The notes beneath the pieces were generated by a model, which worked only from the letters and a program-made list of their open reading frames with translations, was not told the DNA's origin and did not search any database. The translations under genes were made by a program, and so were the position numbers. Source: an uncultured Colwellia sp. (GTDB lineage Bacteria; Pseudomonadota; Gammaproteobacteria; Enterobacterales; Alteromonadaceae). Taken from it: a stretch of DNA of 34,414 nt. The stretch is taken from NCBI GenBank assembly GCA_913058405.1, contig CAJXRC010000021.1, positions 1 to 34,414 of the forward strand, in the 5' to 3' direction. The stretch's first letter is position 1; each line of letters starts with the position of its first letter. Positions 1-8,908 of this stretch are shown in pieces.

Positions 1-50
1 TACGAGATCTAGTACGGTCTCGTGGGCTCGGAGATGTGTATAAGAGACAG
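1..50. other. Illumina Nextera i7 adapter (non-genomic)
   Basis: Positions 1-8 match the last bases of the P7 primer, 9-16 (CTAGTACG) match the i7 index of Nextera adapter N702 as written in the adapter, and 17-50 match the Nextera transposase read-2 adapter ending in AGATGTGTATAAGAGACAG. This is library adapter left at an assembly end. Genomic sequence starts at about 51. Confidence 0.97.
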
Positions 51-94
51 GCAAAGTGCTAACCCTTTTTATTATGTTAAATATAACTGTATCT

Positions 95-115
95 GAAAGC
101 TTATAGTAAGCTTTC
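95..115. terminator. hairpin over the deoD stop codon
   Basis: GAAAGCTTA (95-103) and TAAGCTTTC (107-115) form a perfect 9-bp stem with a 3-base loop. It covers the last codons and stop of deoD. No T-run follows directly on the minus strand, so a role in termination or 3'-end protection is inferred. Confidence 0.35.
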
Positions 116-805
116 TAGGGTAAGTTCCATCATATCTTTAAACGTGGTTTCTCGTTCTTCAGAAGTGGTTTTCTCACCTGTTTTAATATGATCACTAACG
201 GTTAATACGGTAAGTGCTTTTTTACCATACTCAGCAGCAACGCCATAAAGGCCAGCGGCTTCCATTTCTACCGCTAAAATTCCATATTTTTCCATGGTCG
301 CAAACATTTCAGGTTGCGGCGTATAAAATAAATCAGCAGTGAAAATATTACCTACATGTACTGGCTTGCCCAATTTTTCAGCGGTATCAACGACACTTTT
401 GAGTAAAGAGAAGTCGGCACAAGCAGCAAAGTCTACATTATGAAAACGTTGTCTGTTAACGTTCGAGTCTGTACTTGCAGCCATACCAATAACAATGTCA
501 CGAATATTTATGTCATCGCGTACCGCGCCACAAGAGCCGATACGTATGATTTTTTCTACGCCATAATCTTTATAAAGTTCTGTAGCGTAAATGGAAATGC
601 TTGGTACGCCCATACCAGAGCCCATAACAGAGACACGTTTGCCTTTATATGTACCAGTGTAACCAAGCATGTTACGTACTTGAGTGATGCATTTAGCATC
701 ATCAAGAAAGTTTTCGGCAATAAATTTTGCTCTAAGGGGATCGCCAGGCATTAATACTGTTTCTGCAAATTCGCCGGCTTGTGCTTCGATATGTGGTGTT
801 GGCAT
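101..805 (-). CDS. deoD: purine nucleoside phosphorylase, DeoD type
   Basis: Cytoplasmic enzyme of purine salvage that cleaves purine (deoxy)nucleosides with phosphate to give the free base and (deoxy)ribose 1-phosphate. The 234 residues are close to the E. coli DeoD length (239). Visible family motifs are the N-terminal phosphate-site segment [24 protein letters not shown] near residue 88, the nucleoside-site VEMEAAGLY near 178, and SDH near 204, whose Asp is the general acid in hexameric PNPs. The ATG at 805 has AAAAGGA about 8 bases upstream. The usual deo partners (deoA, deoB, deoC) are not next to it; add lies upstream on the same strand, separated by 415 bp and a repeat, so the two are probably transcribed separately. 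The call is secure. Confidence 0.97.
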   Translation of the reverse strand: MPTPHIEAQAGEFAETVLMPGDPLRAKFIAENFLDDAKCITQVRNMLGYTGTYKGKRVSVMGSGMGVPSISIYATELYKDYGVEKIIRIGSCGAVRDDINIRDIVIGMAASTDSNVNRQRFHNVDFAACADFSLLKSVVDTAEKLGKPVHVGNIFTADLFYTPQPEMFATMEKYGILAVEMEAAGLYGVAAEYGKKALTVLTVSDHIKTGEKTTSEERETTFKDMMELTLESLL

Positions 806-829
806 AAGAGTTATCCTTTTAAGGTTAAG

Positions 830-993
830 TATAACACCAATTCCACTAAGTTATTGCTCACTTGTACTGGTTAAAACTCACCATGGCAGCGTTGCTCTCA
901 ATCTCAATAGCCAGCTATTGCTCAATCGAGCGCCTTACCCTGATTTATTTTTCCTACCTACAACGAGATCACAAACTTAATGAAAATGGTATA
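830..993. repeat. small palindromic MITE-like repeat
   Basis: The left end TATAACACCAATTCCACTAAG and the inverse of the right end (TATACCATTTTCATTAAG) are imperfect terminal inverted repeats. The left arm resembles the repeat entering the window at 34357 (TATACC, then CCATTAAGTTATT). There is no coding potential. It lies just upstream of deoD, so it may have displaced or supplied promoter sequence. Confidence 0.55.
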
Positions 994-1220
994 ACGCAGT
1001 AAGTTTCTAGCCAGAACTGAATCATTCATGCTGCTATCAAGGATTTTTTACTGATAAATTTGATGTTAATGTTTACTTTGTTAAGTGTTTTTCTTACTGC
1101 TTTTTGCAGTACTGCGCATTGCTTACTTATAAATAAATAAATAAAGAATGCACAGTTAATAATAATGCTAAGTTAAGTCCGGTTCAAGTAGACCCCATTA
1201 TTTTAGGCTTGTTTTAGTGT
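994..1220. other. AT-rich intergenic DNA between repeat and add
   Basis: I find no ORF, RNA gene or clear terminator here. It is the rest of the 415-bp deoD-add spacer. Confidence 0.5.
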
Positions 1221-2216
1221 TTATTGCTTAATATTGAGTAGTGCTGTCTTTTCTTGCTCAGATAGAAAACTCATTTGCACCGCATTTCGTTGTAATTGAC
1301 TGATTTGATCTGTATTGAGCCCAAGTACTTCGCGTGCTACCTGAAATTCGCCAGCAAGCTCGATATTTTCAACGGCAGGGTCGTCAGTATTTAAGCAAAC
1401 GGTAAGATCGTTTGCTAAAAATGTTTTCACTGGATGTACTGCCAAATCTTTAATCGTTCCTGTTTGGTAGTTTGAAGTAAGGCAAGACTCTATGCTTATT
1501 TTATTTTCTCGCATGTAGTCCATTAATTCTTGATCCTTAGCACAAGCCACACCATGACCAATGCGCGTTGCGCCTAGTGTTTTTATAGCATGCCAAACAC
1601 TTTCAGGCCCGGCGGCTTCTCCTGCATGTACACTGACATTGAGCCCCGCATCGTTTACTTGTTTAAAGTGGCTTTCAAAAAGGCTGCCAGGAAAGTTATA
1701 TTCATCGCCCGCGAGGTCTATCGCAACTAAATCATCTTTATAAGCGAGCAGGGCATTAAGTTCACTTTGACAATGTTCAACACCAAAGGTACGACTTAAA
1801 ATGCCCATTAAATTAATTTTAGTGGTAAATTTTTCTCTACCCTGATTTACCCCTTCAATAATTGCTTCTACCACACCTTCTATTGGTAAATTGTGCGCCA
1901 TAGCTATGTAATAGGGAGAAAATCTTAATTCAGCATAATCAATATTAGCGTTGTAAGCATCTTCAACATTCTCAAAACCGATACGTACCACATCGTCGAG
2001 AGACTTCAGCACACCAACACCCCAATCAAGCTTTTTCAAAAAGGCAAGCAGGTCAGCTTCACTATCAGTGATTTGCACGTGAGGAATAAACGCCTCAAAG
2101 TTATCTTCGGGTAATTTAATATTATTTTTTTGTGCTAACTGCCAAATAGTTTTTGGGCGTATATTTCCATCTAAGTGGCGATGTAAATCGACGAGGGGAA
2201 GTTGGTTATTAAACAT
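1221..2216 (-). CDS. add: adenosine deaminase
   Basis: Zinc enzyme that hydrolyses adenosine and deoxyadenosine to inosine and deoxyinosine, feeding the purine salvage step done by DeoD. The 331 residues match the E. coli length (333). Metal and catalytic motifs are in order: HRHLDG with His12 and His14, DLAGDE near 167, HAGEA near 197 (zinc His and catalytic Glu), IGHG near 220, the substrate-loop segment CLTSNYQTG near 245, and NTDDP near 277 with the catalytic and zinc Asp pair. The ATG at 2216 fits the usual N-terminus; its ribosome site is weak. It runs in the same direction as deoD but is probably a separate transcript. Confidence 0.97.
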   Translation of the reverse strand: MFNNQLPLVDLHRHLDGNIRPKTIWQLAQKNNIKLPEDNFEAFIPHVQITDSEADLLAFLKKLDWGVGVLKSLDDVVRIGFENVEDAYNANIDYAELRFSPYYIAMAHNLPIEGVVEAIIEGVNQGREKFTTKINLMGILSRTFGVEHCQSELNALLAYKDDLVAIDLAGDEYNFPGSLFESHFKQVNDAGLNVSVHAGEAAGPESVWHAIKTLGATRIGHGVACAKDQELMDYMRENKISIESCLTSNYQTGTIKDLAVHPVKTFLANDLTVCLNTDDPAVENIELAGEFQVAREVLGLNTDQISQLQRNAVQMSFLSEQEKTALLNIKQ

Positions 2217-2331
2217 GATAAAATTTTGTCCTAGCAGTGAAAGTTTTGTGGGTAAATTACATTATTTGATCTTGAATAATACCCTTGATACATTCTTATT
2301 AATTATAGACTTCATTAGTCTGTTCTAAAAG

Positions 2332-3237
2332 TTAAAGCTTAACCTTTACTGATATAGGGCAGTGGTCGCTTAAGTTTCGAGATGATTCTTTCGTGTATTT
2401 AGGTTTGAAAATAAGTTGTTCAAATGAAGCGTCAATATACTTTTCTTTGGCCTTAGGGCTGAAAATAATATGATCTATATATTCTTTATAATAACCGCCC
2501 CAACAGCCTGAATTTGCTGTCGAGGTAGGTGTCCATAGTGATTCTTGTCCTTCATCATTTAATGCTTGCCACAACCCTTTATCTTCAGGGTATTTTAAAG
2601 CGATATCCTGTGAGAAACGTCGATTAAAATCACCTAAAACTATGTAGGCAGCGTCTTGGCTGGCATGTAAATCAATCCATTGTTCTAATGGGGTTATTTG
2701 CTTACTAAGTTTGGTACAGGCCTCTTTATGTTTTTCTTCTTTAACAGATGTACTCGGCATTGCTTTAACACTACGACCATCTAATGGTGCAGCAAAACAG
2801 CCAGATTTTAAATGTACGGCTAACAAATGCAATGTCTTACCATTTTTTGTTAGCGTTACATCCATGCCATAACGTACTTTACCGACATCTAAAGCTTTAT
2901 ATTCTTTGGCTTCTACAGTGAAATTTTGAGATTTTTTAATGGCTACACCAACACGTTGAACCCAGTCTTTGGTAGAAAAGTAATAATCATAATCATTGCC
3001 AAAAACTTTACGGGCCCAATACTCACTCTCAACTTCTTGAAGAGCGATCACATCAGCATCCAACTGTTTGGCATACATTGCCAATTGCTGGTTATCAGTC
3101 TTAGTTCGATGATTATACTCATGGGAGCCTAACCAAGCTATGTTCCAAGAGGCAAGTTTTAGTTCAGTGGCCTGACTGATAAAGCTGCTACAGAGCACTA
3201 GGAACAGCGCAGGCATAATTAGCAAAGTATTTTTCAT
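2332..3237 (-). CDS. exported endonuclease/exonuclease/phosphatase-family protein
   Basis: 301 residues with an N-terminal signal peptide (hydrophobic 4-20, probable cleavage after SQA near 23), so probably periplasmic or secreted. The remainder is one EEP (DNase I-like) domain: ASWNIAWL near 29, ALQEVES with the metal-binding Glu near 66, AVHLKSGC, LGDFNRRF near 200 (Asp/Asn pair), and the C-terminal IDHIIF and SDHCPISVKV carrying the catalytic Asp-His. All catalytic positions appear intact. Family members include nucleases, phosphatases and sphingomyelinases, so the substrate cannot be read from sequence; a secreted nuclease is plausible. It is followed on the same strand by a phosphatase-like gene after about 230 bp. 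Confidence 0.85.
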   Translation of the reverse strand: MKNTLLIMPALFLVLCSSFISQATELKLASWNIAWLGSHEYNHRTKTDNQQLAMYAKQLDADVIALQEVESEYWARKVFGNDYDYYFSTKDWVQRVGVAIKKSQNFTVEAKEYKALDVGKVRYGMDVTLTKNGKTLHLLAVHLKSGCFAAPLDGRSVKAMPSTSVKEEKHKEACTKLSKQITPLEQWIDLHASQDAAYIVLGDFNRRFSQDIALKYPEDKGLWQALNDEGQESLWTPTSTANSGCWGGYYKEYIDHIIFSPKAKEKYIDASFEQLIFKPKYTKESSRNLSDHCPISVKVKL

Positions 3238-3469
3238 AAAATTTTTCTTCTAATTCAATGAGTCATTTGGCCATAGAACGGTGATAAATCATGCCTGGTC
3301 AGTGAACAAGGAAGACTCTCGTACAAGACATTATTTGTTTTACTTAACCATACGGTCAAGTAAATATTTTGGCTAGCAAGATTACACTATTTTCATGCTT
3401 AATAACAACTCGTTTGAATAAACATGACAGGTCTACATAATGCTACTGATAGCCATGGTGATTTTTTGA

Positions 3470-4462
3470 TCAGTTATTGCAACCTATCATAGGCAAGTTG
3501 GGATTAATCAAGCCATTTACAGAAAATGGCTTGTCAGGTGAATCTTTATTAAAGGTGACTTTCGTTGCATCAAGATATTGAAAATCACCAGCAGCATTTA
3601 AATGCCATAAATTATCATCTAACCGCTCAAAGCAAAAATCGCCGGTGTCCCCGTGGCTAATTAATACTGGTTTTTTGATTCGCTTTGCCAACGCTTTAAA
3701 AGCTTGACGGTAAATGGCAAAAGCATCGCATGTTTTTAACGAGGAATTATCACAAGTATCACTCTGTAACACTGACTTTTGATACATGTCTGCTTGAAAG
3801 CCAATAATTACTGCATCAAAAGATTTTGCATGACTTTCTATTTCATTGAGCCATGCTAAGTTGGCTTCATCCCGAACAATGACTTTGTTAGTGGAAGTCT
3901 CTCGATTCGACTTATTTATATGAACTCGACCATTACTCGTGCCAACGATATGTAAAGTACTGACGGCTAGGCGATCATTAATCCATAATTGATTTTCTTT
4001 TTGCTCAAGTTGCGATGAGATCCTAGGTAGTTTTTGGGTTAAAAGTGGCGGTGTTTGGTACATTAGTTCTATGAGGAAATCGAGCCTTTCTAATTCGTTA
4101 AAACTGTGTAGTAATGTACTCCGGTCACAATCAGTCCAATCATTGTCGCCTGGGGTATAGATTATTTTACCTGGGTAAGTTTGCGCTAATAGCGCTTTAT
4201 GCTCTTTTAACAGCTCATTGGTACATGACTTACCGCCGCTTTTAAAGTCTCCAAGATGCATAACTACAGTAGGATTCGTTTCATTGATAAGACGATATAA
4301 AATGCCATTGGGCCCTTGCAGCATCTTTTTTTCTTCATCACTATACGGAGTATCAGCTAATATAATGACTGTTTGTGCCCAAAGTATTGAGCTAGTAGTC
4401 GAAAGTAATAAAAAGATGATGTGTAAACAACGCTTTTTCCATGAGTAAATGCTGAAAGTCAT
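3470..4462 (-). CDS. exported calcineurin-like metallophosphoesterase
   Basis: 330 residues. The N-terminus has basic residues and a hydrophobic stretch (about 12-29, ending WAQ), which suggests a signal peptide or anchor. Metallophosphoesterase signatures are VMHLGDFKSGG near 67 (GD), TPGDNDW near 103 (GDND) and ISHGDTGDF near 268 (GH-like metal His). The initial DxH block is reduced to ILADTPYS, so the first metal site is atypical. AAGAC-rich and Cys-containing loops suggest a periplasmic location. The ATG at 4462 has AAAAGG about 8 bases upstream. Substrate is unknown. Its neighbour at 2332-3237 is another exported phosphoesterase, and a shared role in using extracellular phosphoesters is possible but inferred. 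Confidence 0.7.
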   Translation of the reverse strand: MTFSIYSWKKRCLHIIFLLLSTTSSILWAQTVIILADTPYSDEEKKMLQGPNGILYRLINETNPTVVMHLGDFKSGGKSCTNELLKEHKALLAQTYPGKIIYTPGDNDWTDCDRSTLLHSFNELERLDFLIELMYQTPPLLTQKLPRISSQLEQKENQLWINDRLAVSTLHIVGTSNGRVHINKSNRETSTNKVIVRDEANLAWLNEIESHAKSFDAVIIGFQADMYQKSVLQSDTCDNSSLKTCDAFAIYRQAFKALAKRIKKPVLISHGDTGDFCFERLDDNLWHLNAAGDFQYLDATKVTFNKDSPDKPFSVNGLINPNLPMIGCNN

Positions 4463-4648
4463 CAGTAGCCTTTTAAATCAAATTAAAAACAGAGTGAATG
4501 AAAGCTAACCTAGCGAAGAATAGGGATTGATGCAAGTTAGTTACCATAAAGAAAATGAACCATATGGTCAGGTTTTTATCTTCCCGCTGTTGAACAAAAT
4601 CGAGAAAAGAGTAAAATCTCATTATTATCGACAAAGAGAAGTAAAATT

Positions 4649-5491
4649 ATGCAAGTACTAGTTGTAGATTACACCGCAAAAGACGCGGCAGAAAAGTTTG
4701 TTAAAAGTTTACATGAAACTGGCTTTGCTGTGCTTGTTAATCATCCAATAAAACAAAGTTTAGTTGAATCCATATACAAAAATTGGCAAGAATTTTTCTT
4801 GAGTGAAGAAAAACACTCCTTTGCTTTTGATCCTGCAAAGCAAGATGGCTATTTCTCATCTGAGATATCAGAAACGGCAAAAGGTCATAGTAAAAAAGAT
4901 ATTAAGGAGTATTTCCATGTTTACCCTTGGGGGCGAATTCCTGTAAAGCTCAACGATGAAATTCTTGAATATTATCGTTTAGCATCACAGCTTGCAGCTG
5001 AGTTACTTGACTGGGTAGAAGAGTATAGTCCGGCGGACATCGCAGATAAGTATTCTGAAGCGTTATCTAATATGATTAAAGATACACCCAATACATTGTT
5101 GCGTATCTTACATTACCCGCCGCTCACAGGTGATGAAGAGCCTGGCGCTGTGAGAGCGGCTTCCCATGAAGATATTAATTTATTGACTATATTACCTGCA
5201 GCGAATGAACCAGGTTTACAAGTGCAACGTCAAAATGGTGAGTGGATTGATGTTCCCTCAGACTTCGGTAATTTAATTATAAATATTGGTGATATGTTGC
5301 AAGAAACATCTGGTGGGTATTTTCCATCGACAAGTCATCGAGTTATCAATCCAACAGGTAAGGGCAGCGACAAGTCTCGAATCTCTTTACCTTTGTTTTT
5401 ACACCCTCGCAGTGAAGTGGTGTTATCTGAAAAACATACTCAAGCAAGTTACTTACTCGAACGTTTACGTGAGTTAGGTGTTAAAGTTTAA
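4649..5491 (+). CDS. 2-oxoglutarate/Fe(II)-dependent oxygenase, isopenicillin N synthase-like
   Basis: 280 residues of the IPNS-like oxygenase family. The N-terminal DIOX_N-type region contains LHETGFAVLVNHPI (about 21-34). The double-stranded beta-helix core carries the iron triad: His and Asp in RAASHEDINLLTIL near 175-177 and the distal His in STSHRVINP near 231. The 2OG-binding Arg lies in SRISLPLFLHP near 248. All iron ligands are present, so it is probably active. Family members act on varied small molecules; the substrate is unknown. AGAGAAG lies about 7 bases before the ATG. It stands alone on the plus strand, divergent from 4462, and ends at a good terminator. Confidence 0.88.
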   Translation: MQVLVVDYTAKDAAEKFVKSLHETGFAVLVNHPIKQSLVESIYKNWQEFFLSEEKHSFAFDPAKQDGYFSSEISETAKGHSKKDIKEYFHVYPWGRIPVKLNDEILEYYRLASQLAAELLDWVEEYSPADIADKYSEALSNMIKDTPNTLLRILHYPPLTGDEEPGAVRAASHEDINLLTILPAANEPGLQVQRQNGEWIDVPSDFGNLIINIGDMLQETSGGYFPSTSHRVINPTGKGSDKSRISLPLFLHPRSEVVLSEKHTQASYLLERLRELGVKV

Positions 5492-5528
5492 CTAAATATG
5501 TAGCTAAATCTATAATTTAATTTTCCCT

Positions 5529-5558
5529 AGCCGACTTGCTTAACTCGTCGGCTTTTTT
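5529..5558 (+). terminator. Rho-independent terminator after the oxygenase gene
   Basis: AGCCGAC (5529-5535) and GTCGGCT (5547-5553) form a 7-bp stem with an 11-base loop, followed by a run of six T (5553-5558). It lies 38 bp after the stop codon. Confidence 0.85.
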
Positions 5559-5585
5559 GTGCCTGTTATTCAATATTTGAGTGAC

Positions 5586-5848
5586 TATACCGGTTACCAA
5601 TCAAAGTGCAGGATTTCAGTGGGAATTAAAACCACTTTAGGCAAGGAAAATAATTTAAGCATAGTCATTCTATGGTTTGATTATTTAACGCCGACTAAAG
5701 TGATTTTAAACCCATCAAAGAAGCGCTTGAACAACATCACTTCATCGTTGCTGCGACTTATAATGGAACAACCATTATTTCATCATAGCGCCTTGAATTA
5801 AAATTGCTCAAGCACTCTGAAACCTGTTCTTGAATGGTAACGGGTATA
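5586..5848 (+). repeat. 263-bp MITE, copy A
   Basis: Starts TATACCGGTTACCAATCAA and ends TTGAATGGTAACGGGTATA; the ends are imperfect inverted repeats. The interior is closely similar to the inverse of the copy at 26481-26743, sharing for example AATTTAAGCATAGTCATTCT and CATCAAAGAAGCGCTTGA, and the two are the same length. TA occurs on both sides, consistent with a TA target duplication. No transposase is encoded, so it is non-autonomous. The short ORF inside is not considered a gene. Confidence 0.85.
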
Positions 5849-5976
5849 TACTGCTGGGAATGAATAAAATAAGTAGTAGTTCGAACTTCTGGGTTTTGGT
5901 GCTTAAGTTATACTTTAGCGTGCCGATACTCTTATACATGTTTTAATAAATTCTTTGATAAATAGAGATAGATATT

Positions 5977-6594
5977 ATGGACTCATCAATTAAACCCCAT
6001 GCTACCTTTAGCCAAGATGTTCGATCTTTAGCAAAAGCGCAGGATAAAAAAGAAAATGGCCCCATGGGCCAACAAGTATCGGATCTTGCCCATGAGAAAA
6101 AAATAGGGGAAGTACAGGAACCTATTTCTGTCAGTAATAAAAAACAACTGAATGCTGCAATTATAGAGTCGACATTGAAATTTAGTAACACAGTCGGCGA
6201 TCAACCACTGTCACTGTTATTAAAAACCGCTTTACAAGGAATAAACGAAGCGCTTAAAGAGGGTGGGGTTGAAAGTAAGGTTGAAGATGCTTATGAGTCA
6301 GGCATTAATTTTAGTCCTGAAGCGACTGCTGAGCGTATTGTTTCGTTTAGCACTCAATTATTGGGCGCTTATCGAGAGCAACACCCTGAAATGGATGCTG
6401 AAGAATCGTTAGCGAGTTTTGTTGATATTATTGGTGGTGGTATTGAACAAGGTTTTAGCGAAGCCAAAGACATACTTGGTAATTTAAATGTATTAGAGGG
6501 AGATATTTCCAATAATATTGATAAAACCTATGAGTTGGTGCAACAAGGACTACAGTCTTTTGTCGACTCTTTTAGTGAGGCAGAAGAAAAGTAA
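5977..6594 (+). CDS. DUF5610-domain protein
   Basis: 205 residues with no signal peptide or membrane segment. The first ~65 residues are charged and low in hydrophobics. The conserved block runs from about 100 to 195 and includes SPEATAERIVSFSTQLLGAY, a FVDIIGGGIEQGF stretch, LGNLNVLEGDI and DKTYELVQQGL; I recognise this as DUF5610, common in marine gammaproteobacteria and of unknown function. The domain looks helical and repetitive. The ATG at 5977 is preceded by a weak AGAGATAG-type ribosome site. It is the first gene after MITE copy A and is not obviously in an operon with the helicase gene 570 bp downstream. Confidence 0.8.
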   Translation: MDSSIKPHATFSQDVRSLAKAQDKKENGPMGQQVSDLAHEKKIGEVQEPISVSNKKQLNAAIIESTLKFSNTVGDQPLSLLLKTALQGINEALKEGGVESKVEDAYESGINFSPEATAERIVSFSTQLLGAYREQHPEMDAEESLASFVDIIGGGIEQGFSEAKDILGNLNVLEGDISNNIDKTYELVQQGLQSFVDSFSEAEEK

Positions 6595-7024
6595 ACCCTA
6601 GGTAATTTCAAGGAATTAGTTAGGGCACTCCCCTTAATTGATAAGCAAAGCCCAGCAGCTTTGTTCAGCTGAAAGCTTGGCTGTCTCCGCTTCACTGTTA
6701 AACTCAAATTATATAAATGTGATTTAAATGTAACAAAGGTTGGGTTAAGTGAAGGTTAAGAGATAGATTTATCGATGCGAAAATACATTTTTGTTATCTG
6801 AACGTTAGTCTTAATCCACTTATCGTCGGCTAAACCTTGCTATTTCCCGCTCAATACTGAATTTTTAACTATCTTGGATATATTATATTGTTCTTATTTT
6901 AGAGCGAAAATAAGTAAAAAACTTAACACCAGCAGCCAACTATCTATGATCTTGATCTTGATCTGTAGTTAAATACTTCTTTAGTCACGCTCAATTCTGC
7001 ATCTTGCAGTAGTTTAGGTATATA
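6595..7024. other. non-coding AT-rich stretch
   Basis: No convincing gene. It holds a bulged hairpin at about 6649-6682 (AGCTTT and AAAGCT around a 9-base loop), three tandem copies of a GATCTT-like hexamer near 6949-6965, and TATAAT at 7021-7026, which could be a -10 element for the helicase gene although no matching -35 was found at the right distance. Confidence 0.4.
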
Positions 7025-7141
7025 ATGATGCCCCCTCTTGAAAAGACTTGTATTAAATCAGGCCTGAACCTTATTGAAGAGAGGTTTCGTTGTAAAAAAC
7101 GAAGAAGTAACACTTACTGGATTTTACCAGATAAACACTAG
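7025..7141 (+). CDS. possible 38-residue basic peptide upstream of helicase
   Basis: ATG ATG start and TAG stop with 38 codons: N-terminal MMPPLEKTCIKSGLNL, a basic middle (FRCKKRRS) and the C-terminus YWILPDKH. It lies 22 bp before the helicase gene in the same direction. The start overlaps a TATAAT that may be the -10 element, which would put the start upstream of the transcript; no good ribosome site is present. I cannot assign a function, and it may be chance. Confidence 0.22.
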   Translation: MMPPLEKTCIKSGLNLIEERFRCKKRRSNTYWILPDKH

Positions 7142-7163
7142 AATTAAGCCCGAGTAGTATGGC

Positions 7164-8714
7164 ATGAAGGTATTAGAAAAAGATTATCAGATTAACAGCG
7201 TCCGTAAGGCTATTGATGCAGGAGTTAACTCCATTATCGCGTTACCTACGGGGGGCGGTAAGAGTATCTGTATACTTAAATTGTGCCAAGCAATGCCCGA
7301 CAAGAGAGTGGTCATTAGTTTACGTAATGCGGCATTGGTCCCTCAATTATTGAATACCCTCACCATTAATGGTCTAACGGTTAGTGTTGTTAAGTCTGGC
7401 TATAAGTATATTGCTGGCGGTGATGTTACCTTGATAATGGAACAATCATTTGGCAGAAGAAAGCATTTAAATATTAAATGTGACGTACTCTTGCGTGATG
7501 AATATCATGTGGGTTGTATGGGCGGTGTTTATATTGCGATGCGTGAAGAACTATCCCCAGACTTGATTATTGGCCTTACTGCCACGCCCATTGATAGATT
7601 AGGCGTTTATATTGATAAATCGATGGAATTAATTGAAGAGACAACCACTAAATTACTGATTGAAGCGGGTGAGTTAGCTAAGCCGGTTTACAAAGTGCCA
7701 AGCCTGTCTCAAGAGATAGATTATAGCGCCGTTAAAATGTACCGAGGTGATTTTAGTGTTTCAGGCTTAGATCTAATACTACTAGAACATTGCTCGTTAG
7801 TGGCCCAGCAAACGGTTGATGACGCATTGTCTCAGGGTCGTAAAGTTATGCTGTTTGCTAACTCAATTAACCATGTAGAGTCGTTGTCTGAGGCTTTTGA
7901 TTTACTTGGTGTTGAACATGAGCGTGTTCACTCTCAGCGTTCGTCTGATGAAAATGATGAAAGCATCCGTAGATACAAGTCAAACGAAGTTAGGCTAATT
8001 ATCAATATGTCTATGTTAACCATTGGCTTTGATGACCCGACGACTGATTGTGTTGTTTTAGCACGACCGACCAAGATATTAAGATTATATTTACAGATTA
8101 TCGGTAGATGTTTACGTGCGTCAAAAGGTAAGGCTGATGCCTTAATACTGGATTTAGCGCAGTGTATTTCTACTCATGGATTTGCTGAGGATTATAGAGA
8201 CTTTACCCGTAAAACCTCTAAATCTGCAGCGATAATGGCTGAGAGATTGAGTGTGACCAACATAGCTCAATTTGTTGATGGTGAGTTCACCTACAATGAA
8301 TCAATTGAACGCAAGGTTATCAAAAAGAAGTCACCTGTTATTCGCAGAAAACCACGAGATGGTTTAGTGGCGAGCAAAGAGCTTGTTGATAGAGCGGCGA
8401 GTAATAGGGTTGCGGCGTTACACAGATTAAACCCGCGAATGGAAAAACTGGTTAGCACTATCGAATTGGTAAATATTGTTTATGATCAGCAAGATGAAAC
8501 AAGCAAAATGCTTGATGAAGTCGCTATGGTTAAATTAGTTGCCTTGATAGGTTTTGCCTACAGTGATTCATTAGTTGATAGCTGCACGGCATTAGTTGAA
8601 GGCTTACACGCTCAAAATCAGTCGATAAGAGGTTTACCGTTGAGAGTTAGCAATTTGATAACCACAATTGCTATGCAAGATTTAGCTGTTAAAGAAGTCG
8701 TCACTAAGACATAA
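7164..8714 (+). CDS. superfamily 2 DEAD/DEAH-type helicase
   Basis: 516 residues. Helicase core 1: Y8/Q9 of a Q-like motif, Walker A PTGGGKS (28-34), DEYH at 112-115 in place of DEAH/DECH, and motif III GLTATP (137-142). Core 2 includes TIGFDDPTTDCVVLARPT and motif VI QIIGRCLR (311-318), whose Arg residues should contact ATP. This is the SF2 layout also found in UvrB/RecG-like, restriction and phage helicases. The basic segment near 385-395 (KVIKKKSPVIRRKPR) and the C-terminal ~120 residues match nothing I recognise. There is no nuclease, methylase or other defence gene beside it. The ATG at 7164 has a poor ribosome site. It may be accessory or phage-derived; its biological role is unknown. 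Confidence 0.85.
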   Translation: MKVLEKDYQINSVRKAIDAGVNSIIALPTGGGKSICILKLCQAMPDKRVVISLRNAALVPQLLNTLTINGLTVSVVKSGYKYIAGGDVTLIMEQSFGRRKHLNIKCDVLLRDEYHVGCMGGVYIAMREELSPDLIIGLTATPIDRLGVYIDKSMELIEETTTKLLIEAGELAKPVYKVPSLSQEIDYSAVKMYRGDFSVSGLDLILLEHCSLVAQQTVDDALSQGRKVMLFANSINHVESLSEAFDLLGVEHERVHSQRSSDENDESIRRYKSNEVRLIINMSMLTIGFDDPTTDCVVLARPTKILRLYLQIIGRCLRASKGKADALILDLAQCISTHGFAEDYRDFTRKTSKSAAIMAERLSVTNIAQFVDGEFTYNESIERKVIKKKSPVIRRKPRDGLVASKELVDRAASNRVAALHRLNPRMEKLVSTIELVNIVYDQQDETSKMLDEVAMVKLVALIGFAYSDSLVDSCTALVEGLHAQNQSIRGLPLRVSNLITTIAMQDLAVKEVVTKT

Positions 8715-8735
8715 GACTGTCTGCCTGAATAAAAT

Positions 8736-8788
8736 AAAGACCTTTATTTAATTTATCTGCTGGGTAAGTTAAACAAAGGTCTTTTTTA
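8736..8788 (+). terminator. terminator after helicase gene
   Basis: AAAGACCTTT (8736-8745) pairs with AAAGGTCTTT (8775-8784), and a six-T run (8782-8787) follows. The 29-base loop is long but can pair internally. It lies 22 bp after the stop. Confidence 0.7.
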
Positions 8789-8908
8789 TTCATGGGGTGA
8801 TTATCATCGCTATCGCTAATAAAAGAACTCTCTCACTCCCACGCTCATATCTTCATCCGTTGACATTCTTTGTAACAAGTTCCGCTTTAAATCGCGGATA
8901 AATCGATT

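Noticed and set aside
440-980. Plus-strand ORFs opposite deoD
   Set aside because: They are antisense readings of deoD and the adjacent repeat, without ribosome sites or family motifs.
5559-5801. 80-codon plus-strand ORF after the oxygenase gene
   Set aside because: It starts inside the terminator and runs through MITE copy A; the matching reading in copy B is also a by-product of the repeat.
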